From the NCBI GenBank assembly GCA_958295855.1, contig OY282383.1:2026481-2090480 (forward strand): a stretch of 64,000 bases of DNA, written 5' to 3'. Below, piece after piece: positions 59,179 to 64,000 of the stretch. This stretch comes from an uncultured Poribacteria bacterium. GTDB taxonomy: Bacteria > Poribacteria > WGA-4E > WGA-3G. Each line of letters begins with the position of its first letter. Positions within the stretch are counted from its first letter, which is position 1. The notes beneath the pieces were generated by a model that saw only the letters and a program-made list of their open reading frames with translations, searched no databases and was not told the DNA's origin. Both the position numbers and the translations under genes were made by a program.

Positions 59179-60531
59179 TTACGCCCATCTTGGATTTCTT
59201 CCGCCGAACCTTTGTTCGCTAATGTTCCACAACTCTGATAAACCGAGTTGTCGGATGTGGTCCAAGCCCGGTAGAAACGGGTCATTTATCCGTGTTAACC
59301 ATCGTTGGAGTTCCGCTTCTAGTTCTGCCCTCAGGTGCTGTGAATCCTTGTCGTCAATCAGATTGTTCAACTGATACCGGTCGTTGTCGTTATCGTAAAG
59401 CAGCCAGCCTGTTCCGTCGTAATGGCGTGCATAAGTGTAGCGGTGCGTGCGAACCCCACGCCATTCACGAATGCCCGCGTTAAAACCTTCACTCCCGTGC
59501 AACGGGATTTCAAGCAGCACCGATTGTGGTTCATCAATTGGCTTACCGCGCATTGCCTCCGAAAGGTCGATACCCTCCACACCTATCGGAATAGGCAAGC
59601 CGCATAGCGAAAGCATGGATGGCATAAAGTCAACGAGGCTTAGCAAAGTGTCACGGGTAACGCCTGCGGGAATTTTATTGGGCCAGCGAATCATAAAGGG
59701 GATACGACTTGATTCGTCCCACGGACGTTCCTTTCTGACATGCCCGTGGCTGCCGAGCATATCCCCGTGGTCGGACGTGTAGACGAGGATAGTGTCTTCA
59801 GCGATGCCGATGTCGTCCAACGCGCGCATCAAGCGTCCCAAATTCTCATCCAACGCTGTGATGTGCGCGTAGTAACCGGAGAGCTCTTTTCGAGTTTGGG
59901 GCGTATCTACAGCATTTGGCCGCAACTGAATCTGCTCCGGTGGATACATCGCCTTGTAGTGTTCCGGCACATGCTCGTACGGGTTATGCGGAGGCCCCCA
60001 GCTCATATAGAGACAGAACGGTTCATCGGCGTGGTTTCGGCAGTATTGAATGGCACGTTCGGTCTGAAAATCTGGTTCGTAGCCTTCAATCTGCATCCGA
60101 TTTCCGACGTTGTCGTGGTAGGGGGCATTGAAATAGGCGTGGTGGCAATTCCACCCGAGCCAATCATCAAAGCCGAACCGCATCTCAGGCGTAATAAACT
60201 TGTCCCTCGGCATCCCACCGAGGTGCCATTTGCCGATGTAGCTTGTTGCATAGCCTGCCGCCTTGAAAACCTCCGCGATACCCGTTTCAGACAAGGGTAG
60301 CGGCAGATCGTTGGAGACAGCTTTGTGGCTCAACGGATGTTTGCCTGTCATGAGGCACCCGCGCGCTGGCACACATAAAGGCACATTGGTAAAAGTATTC
60401 GGGAAGAACATTCCTTCCTGTGCGAGTGTATCCATGGCAGGTGTCTGCACTTGGGGGTTTCCCGCACACGCGACATCACACTGACGGTGCTGGTCGCCGA
60501 AAACAAAGATTAAATTGGGTTTACGTTCCAT
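59179..60531 (-). CDS. Type I sulfatase
   Basis: The 450-residue protein has the sulfatase metal motif FVFGDQHRQ at the N terminus and the formylglycine motif CVPAR at 53-57 (Cys53 is the residue converted to formylglycine). GKWHLGG and the late TSDHGDMLG metal site are also present. It cleaves sulfate esters, plausibly of marine sulfated polysaccharides. No signal peptide is seen, so either the substrate enters the cell or the export signal is atypical. Poribacteria-like genomes often carry many such enzymes (established observation for sponge symbionts). Confidence 0.92.
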   Translation of the reverse strand: MERKPNLIFVFGDQHRQCDVACAGNPQVQTPAMDTLAQEGMFFPNTFTNVPLCVPARGCLMTGKHPLSHKAVSNDLPLPLSETGIAEVFKAAGYATSYIGKWHLGGMPRDKFITPEMRFGFDDWLGWNCHHAYFNAPYHDNVGNRMQIEGYEPDFQTERAIQYCRNHADEPFCLYMSWGPPHNPYEHVPEHYKAMYPPEQIQLRPNAVDTPQTRKELSGYYAHITALDENLGRLMRALDDIGIAEDTILVYTSDHGDMLGSHGHVRKERPWDESSRIPFMIRWPNKIPAGVTRDTLLSLVDFMPSMLSLCGLPIPIGVEGIDLSEAMRGKPIDEPQSVLLEIPLHGSEGFNAGIREWRGVRTHRYTYARHYDGTGWLLYDNDNDRYQLNNLIDDKDSQHLRAELEAELQRWLTRINDPFLPGLDHIRQLGLSELWNISEQRFGGRNPRWA

Positions 60532-60570
60532 TGTTTCTCCTAACCGTAGGCGAGAATTCCCGTGCCTGCC

Positions 60571-61641
60571 CTATCTTCGCCACGACTGCATCCACGTATA
60601 AATTTGACGAAGGGTGCCCTCACTCCGAGTCCACAACGCCCTTTTCAGCGGCGAAACGCCCTTCGTGTAACTACAGAACTCAAATCGCTTGGCGCGATAC
60701 TGCTCCTTGTGTGCAATTAAGCCTTCGCTTTCCGGGGGCGACGCACCAAAATCCACCCATGCATATCCTGCATCACATGCCCATGTGATAATATGGTGGA
60801 AAATCGCGTTGTTGGGGCGATATTGCAAAAACTCAGGCACAGAAGCCTCACACCATAACGTCACAGTCCGATTAAAGTGAAGATAAAGTAACCCGGCGAT
60901 AATTGTCCCGCCGTATGTAGCGATAGCAAGTTTGGCAATATTTCGCTGAAGGAGCACCTGCATGAGCGAGCGCGGCTTCGGCGTACCGCCTAACCGTTTC
61001 ACCGTCGTTAGATACATATCATAGAATGCTGATAACGCTGCCTCACTCTTCGTATCCGCGACCTGCACACCCGATTTTTCTGCCTTCCGCACCGCGCCCC
61101 GCACCCGCTTATTGTAGGCATGCCAGAGGGAATCCACATCCCCTTTCGTCTCTAAAAGATGCGTAAAATGTGCTGTCCGTTCATACCCCATGCTTGTCAG
61201 CACATCCCCGTACTTCACACTCTCCTCAGGTGAAAGTGTCCAGCGAAGTTCACACCATCCTTTTTCCGCCGCCGCGTTTTCAAGATAGGCTCCGAGCGCA
61301 GACATCAACGCTGCAGGGCTTGCTTGTACTGAATCAATAACCTGCGCGCCCCCGAACAGGTGCCACGGCATCGAATGCCACATGCGGATGCCCGGTATCG
61401 GTTGAAACACGAAGGCAGGTAATCCACCAATCACTGCGCTCCGCTGTTTGATAAACAGATACACGGGAGCAAGTTGTGTGAAGGAGGCAGCCAGTGCATC
61501 CCGCCAAGCGAGGCTTTGGAAAGCAGTGCTATTTGCACACTGCTGCATAAGGGCATCCCATCTGTCGCGATTTTGAGAGTTAAGGGGTTCTAGTGTGTAC
61601 ACATGCACATTGTAGTTGAAAATATTCTTTTTCTCAAGCAA
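60571..61641 (-). CDS. FemAB-related/GNAT-fold transferase
   Basis: The 356-residue protein shows the double GNAT layout of FemAB/CelD-like acyltransferases. The N-terminal part has STAFQSLAWRDALAASF and a partner segment. A coiled basic linker reads YNKRVRGAVRKAEKSGVQV. The C-terminal GNAT core has GTIIAGLLYLHFNRTVTLWC, PNNAIFHHIITWACDAGYAW and VDFGASPPESEGLIAHKEQY. Relatives add amino acids to peptidoglycan precursors or act in polysaccharide assembly. The start used is TTG at 61641; GTG codons at about 61608 and 61602 are alternatives, none with a clear ribosome site. Confidence 0.82.
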   Translation of the reverse strand: MLEKKNIFNYNVHVYTLEPLNSQNRDRWDALMQQCANSTAFQSLAWRDALAASFTQLAPVYLFIKQRSAVIGGLPAFVFQPIPGIRMWHSMPWHLFGGAQVIDSVQASPAALMSALGAYLENAAAEKGWCELRWTLSPEESVKYGDVLTSMGYERTAHFTHLLETKGDVDSLWHAYNKRVRGAVRKAEKSGVQVADTKSEAALSAFYDMYLTTVKRLGGTPKPRSLMQVLLQRNIAKLAIATYGGTIIAGLLYLHFNRTVTLWCEASVPEFLQYRPNNAIFHHIITWACDAGYAWVDFGASPPESEGLIAHKEQYRAKRFEFCSYTKGVSPLKRALWTRSEGTLRQIYTWMQSWRR

Positions 61642-61671
61642 TAAATGCCCGGTGCACTGCAGACTTTTAGA

Positions 61672-61700
61672 TTGCTATCCCAACCGAGATTTGCTATAAT
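61672..61700 (+). promoter_or_regulatory. Promoter of the HEAT-TPR gene
   Basis: TTGCTA at 61672-61677, a 17-bp spacer and TATAAT at 61695-61700, 32 bp before the ATG at 61733. Confidence 0.65.
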
Positions 61701-61732
61701 AATCAAAACAGGAAATATAGCGGGGACTCACT

Positions 61733-62386
61733 ATGCACATGCGTAACGGATTTTCGGAATTGGCGAAACTGATGTTCAAGAACTCAGGGAACACCGAAAA
61801 ACTTAAAGAACTCCTGACCTCTGAATATTCAGAAACCGACCTGATAGCTTATATTCAGAACGAAGACCCGCTGGTTGCGCGTGCAGCGGTATTTGCACTC
61901 GGATTAATTGGCGGCCTGGAAGTTGTCCCTATATTGGTGGATACCCTTAAGGACAGTGATGTCTATATCCGTTTCAACACTGAGAATGCTTTGTGGGAAA
62001 TCTGGTCGCGTTCCGGAGATGCCTCAGTTGATGCAATGCTCAACGCCGGGAAAAAATTCCTCAAAAATGAGGATTATGCACAAGCAGTTGAACGGTTCAC
62101 GGCGGTAATTGAAGTAAATCCGAATTTCGCCGAGGGCTATAACCAACGCGCGATTGCCTATTTCATGCTGGAGGAATGGAGCAAGGCCATCCAAGATTGC
62201 AAGCAGACCGTGGCACTAAATCCCTATCACTTCGGCGCGCTCGCGGGGATGGGACACGTTTACGTCAGGTTGGGAAAAATTGATGCAGCAATTGATGCTT
62301 ATAAACAGGCGTTAATTATTAACCCGAACCTTGTCACTATCGCTGAGGCAATTTTGCGGCTACGCCACGCGGTCCAAGGCGAATAG
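61733..62386 (+). CDS. Small HEAT-TPR protein
   Basis: The 217-residue protein (GGGGA 6 nt upstream of ATG) lacks a signal peptide. It has an N-terminal pair of HEAT/PBS-lyase-type repeats (about 45-105: EDPLVARAAVFALGLIGG, DSDVYIRFNTENALWEIW) followed by three TPRs (about 107-208: NEDYAQAVERFTAVIEVNPN, EEWSKAIQDCKQTVALNP, LGKIDAAIDAYKQALIINPN). It is a cytoplasmic protein-interaction scaffold by fold. Partners are unknown. It may be cotranscribed with the membrane protein gene that follows. Confidence 0.85.
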   Translation: MHMRNGFSELAKLMFKNSGNTEKLKELLTSEYSETDLIAYIQNEDPLVARAAVFALGLIGGLEVVPILVDTLKDSDVYIRFNTENALWEIWSRSGDASVDAMLNAGKKFLKNEDYAQAVERFTAVIEVNPNFAEGYNQRAIAYFMLEEWSKAIQDCKQTVALNPYHFGALAGMGHVYVRLGKIDAAIDAYKQALIINPNLVTIAEAILRLRHAVQGE

Positions 62387-62408
62387 GTGCGATTTGGGAA
62401 ATCCAACT

Positions 62409-63227
62409 GTGAACAAAGATCAGTTAAAGCAATCAAAAAGTGGCGGATGGATTCAAGACAGGATTGGGCTAGAAACCTGTCCTTACGGAAAAAAGGCACT
62501 CTTGGTTTGCACCCTCATCGCCAGTTTTCTGCTGTGGGCAATATACCAGTTGTTAACGCAAGCGAAACTCGGTTTACCGGCGGAATGTTTTTCCATCGCG
62601 CAAGTGCTCGTTGTGCTTGCGGCAGCACCCTATTTGGCAGCCTATGCCATCTGCCTTGAATCCCAGGCGGTTTCCTTCATGCAGCTGCTGACACTCAGCC
62701 GTGTCTCTTCTGCGCAGCACCTATTGGCGCGGCTCGTCATGAGCCAGATTCCCATTTTATGCTGGGTGTTTTTATCCACAGGTTTTGCTTTCTTTGTCAC
62801 TGACATTCCGCCCACAAAGGCTTTACAAATGCTTGCTGTGTTGGGGCTTTATAGCTTGTCAGCGGGCGCGGTTGGCATGTGGGGCGCGCAGGTTTTCCGG
62901 GACGCGCTTTTCGGTGCAGAATGTGCTTACCTCTTATGGTGTGCTTTGATTGGCAGTATGTTTTTATTGGGGCCCTTGAAGCGTTACATGGATACCATTC
63001 AACCTATCATTCCACCGGTTCTTCACCTCAATCCGCTTATTGTCGTGTGTTACATCTTTGAGACAGATCTCCTTAGAACGCCTTTGCTTTATGAGTTAAC
63101 ACCGATTCCATCATATATTTTCGAGTATCCGCCCTGGTACATTGTCAGTTTCTGGCACACATTGATAGGCGGATGCTGTTTCTTAGGGGTGTGGCGAATA
63201 TCCGAATCCTATAAGCGCGCTTTGTAA
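62409..63227 (+). CDS. Polytopic membrane protein, ABC-2 permease-like, unrecognised
   Basis: From the GTG at 62409 the protein has 272 residues with about six hydrophobic helices (for example ALLVCTLIASFLLWAIYQLL, VLVVLAAAPYLAAYAICLE, IPILCWVFLSTGFAFFVT, ECAYLLWCALIGSMFLLG). Short hydrophilic loops and a C-terminal helix (FWHTLIGGCCFLGVWRIS) complete it. The spacing and the segment SRVSSAQHLLARLVMSQIP resemble ABC-2 type permease subunits, but no signature is decisive and no ATPase is adjacent. It starts 22 bp after the HEAT-TPR stop, so the two may be coupled. Confidence 0.6.
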   Translation: MNKDQLKQSKSGGWIQDRIGLETCPYGKKALLVCTLIASFLLWAIYQLLTQAKLGLPAECFSIAQVLVVLAAAPYLAAYAICLESQAVSFMQLLTLSRVSSAQHLLARLVMSQIPILCWVFLSTGFAFFVTDIPPTKALQMLAVLGLYSLSAGAVGMWGAQVFRDALFGAECAYLLWCALIGSMFLLGPLKRYMDTIQPIIPPVLHLNPLIVVCYIFETDLLRTPLLYELTPIPSYIFEYPPWYIVSFWHTLIGGCCFLGVWRISESYKRAL

Positions 63228-63300
63228 TACCAAATTAACCGCGAGTTGTAGGGTCAGGGCTTCGTACCTCAAGCCCCGCTTATCTTTATCAGAGGATTTC

Positions 63301-64000
63301 ATGGTTAAAACAAAAGAACCCATTATTAGTGTTTCAGGGATTCGCGGGCAGGTTGGCATTTCGCTTGATGTCCGCGTCATCACGCAATTCGCACTGGCGT
63401 TTGGCACGTTTGTCGGTGGCAGAACGGTGATTGTGGGATGTGACTCCCGCACCTCCAGTCCGATGGTTCGGCACGCAGTGCTTGCTGGGCTCTTCGCTAC
63501 AGGGTGCCGCGTCGTTGACGTGGGGCTATGCCCGACACCCACTATCCTCCTGATGGCGAAAGCCCTTGGCGCACAAGGCAGTATTACCATCACTGCCAGC
63601 CACAACCCTGTAGAATGGAATGGTATTGAATTTGCCGCAGCATCAGGAAGGCTCCTCACACAAACAGCGCGCGATGAATTGACGCGGATTTATGAAACAG
63701 AAGATTTTGCACTTGCACCTTGGAATGAGCAAGGAGCACTTGAGAACTACAAAGATGCCACAGCGTATCATCTCAAGCAGATTCTCAATTCCTCGTGGCT
63801 CAACCTGGATTTAATCCGAAAAGCCAACCTGAAGGTAGTACTGGATTGTGGCAACGGTGCTGGAAGTGTGATTAGCCCAGCCCTACTGCGGAAGCTCGGT
63901 TGCCGGGTTGTATCACTCAACTGCGTTGCCGATGGGCACTTCCGCCGCCCCGCTGAACCTACGCCTGACGCATTAAGTGAACTTTGTGAGACGGTGGTCT
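63301..64000 (+). CDS. glmM: Phosphoglucosamine mutase/phosphohexomutase, 3' end beyond window
   Basis: The visible 233 codons begin at the ATG 63301 (AGAGG upstream) and show the alpha-D-phosphohexomutase N-terminal domains: SVSGIRGQVG (GlmM-like start), CDSRTSSPMVRHAV, the phospho-serine loop TASHNPVEWNG with Ser100, and the metal loop region VVLDCGNGAGSV. It interconverts glucosamine-6-P and -1-P for peptidoglycan precursors, or mannose/glucose phosphates. The metal-binding DxDxDR loop and sugar-specificity loop lie outside the window, so GlmM versus ManB/Pgm is not settled. Confidence 0.85.
   Translation, partial: MVKTKEPIISVSGIRGQVGISLDVRVITQFALAFGTFVGGRTVIVGCDSRTSSPMVRHAVLAGLFATGCRVVDVGLCPTPTILLMAKALGAQGSITITASHNPVEWNGIEFAAASGRLLTQTARDELTRIYETEDFALAPWNEQGALENYKDATAYHLKQILNSSWLNLDLIRKANLKVVLDCGNGAGSVISPALLRKLGCRVVSLNCVADGHFRRPAEPTPDALSELCETVV

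Overview
This window reads like a chromosomal segment of an uncultured Gram-negative bacterium close to Candidatus Poribacteria. This is inference from gene content: two phytanoyl-CoA dioxygenase (PhyH) proteins, several HEAT and TPR proteins, three Gfo/Idh/MocA oxidoreductases, a sulfatase, LamG and Kelch envelope proteins, a remnant of a DUF5916-like barrel, a type II secretion gene run and TolC/MFP efflux parts. No rRNA, tRNA, CRISPR array or intact transposase was seen.

Layout. 1-7.2 kb (minus strand): a general secretion run gspE-F-G-H-I-J, with gspJ cut by the window edge, preceded by a membrane-anchored HEAT protein whose 3' end is duplicated. 7.6-9.3 kb: a primary-type sigma factor and nfuA as an operon with its own promoter and terminator. 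9.4-14.6 kb (minus): a beta-RFAP synthase homologue, then ABC ATPase, MFP and TolC. 15.4-32.6 kb: a PEGA protein with a dead caspase-like domain, a glutamine synthetase-like enzyme, PhyH and PhyH-HEAT proteins, an aminotransferase, an SDR, a MacB-type permease with a second MFP, an AKR, an internally deleted AAA ATPase gene, an S10 carboxypeptidase and two Gfo/Idh/MocA enzymes. 32.5-39 kb: a young, duplication-rich island. It holds three paralogues of a small secreted or membrane protein family I do not recognise, an MNT-HEPN fusion, a LolA-like protein, YidD, a tetrapeptide-repeat membrane protein and a TPR membrane protein. 39-42.6 kb: LamG and Kelch proteins interleaved with gene debris, then a DUF98 chorismate-lyase-like gene. 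42.8-47 kb: a TPR paralogue, a fused TRAP permease and a third Gfo enzyme. 47.1-54 kb: a metal-homeostasis cluster (DtxR/MntR regulator with operator, MbfA-like ferritin/VIT protein, Tro/Znu-type ABC importer). 54.1-64 kb: YyaL-DsbD fusion, P1 peptidase, phosphodiesterase, sulfatase, FemAB/GNAT-like protein, HEAT-TPR protein, a membrane protein and the start of a phosphoglucosamine mutase gene.

Themes. (1) Recent tandem duplications of 20 bp to about 0.8 kb occur at least six times and create truncated, promoter-bearing or start-less gene copies. (2) Several families of small palindromic repeats fill intergenic DNA. One (outer GGTAT/ATACC, inner CCCNGC-TTT-GCNGGG) shows compensatory changes in its stem. 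(3) Two genes 32 kb apart fit neighbouring steps of methanopterin-type cofactor synthesis. (4) The metal cluster has a consensus promoter overlapped by a near-perfect palindrome of MntR/DtxR type. (5) The best candidate for something undescribed is the triplicated 'SPEY..YT..YK' family with consensus promoters and a conserved hairpin-rich leader at 32.7-35.8 kb.
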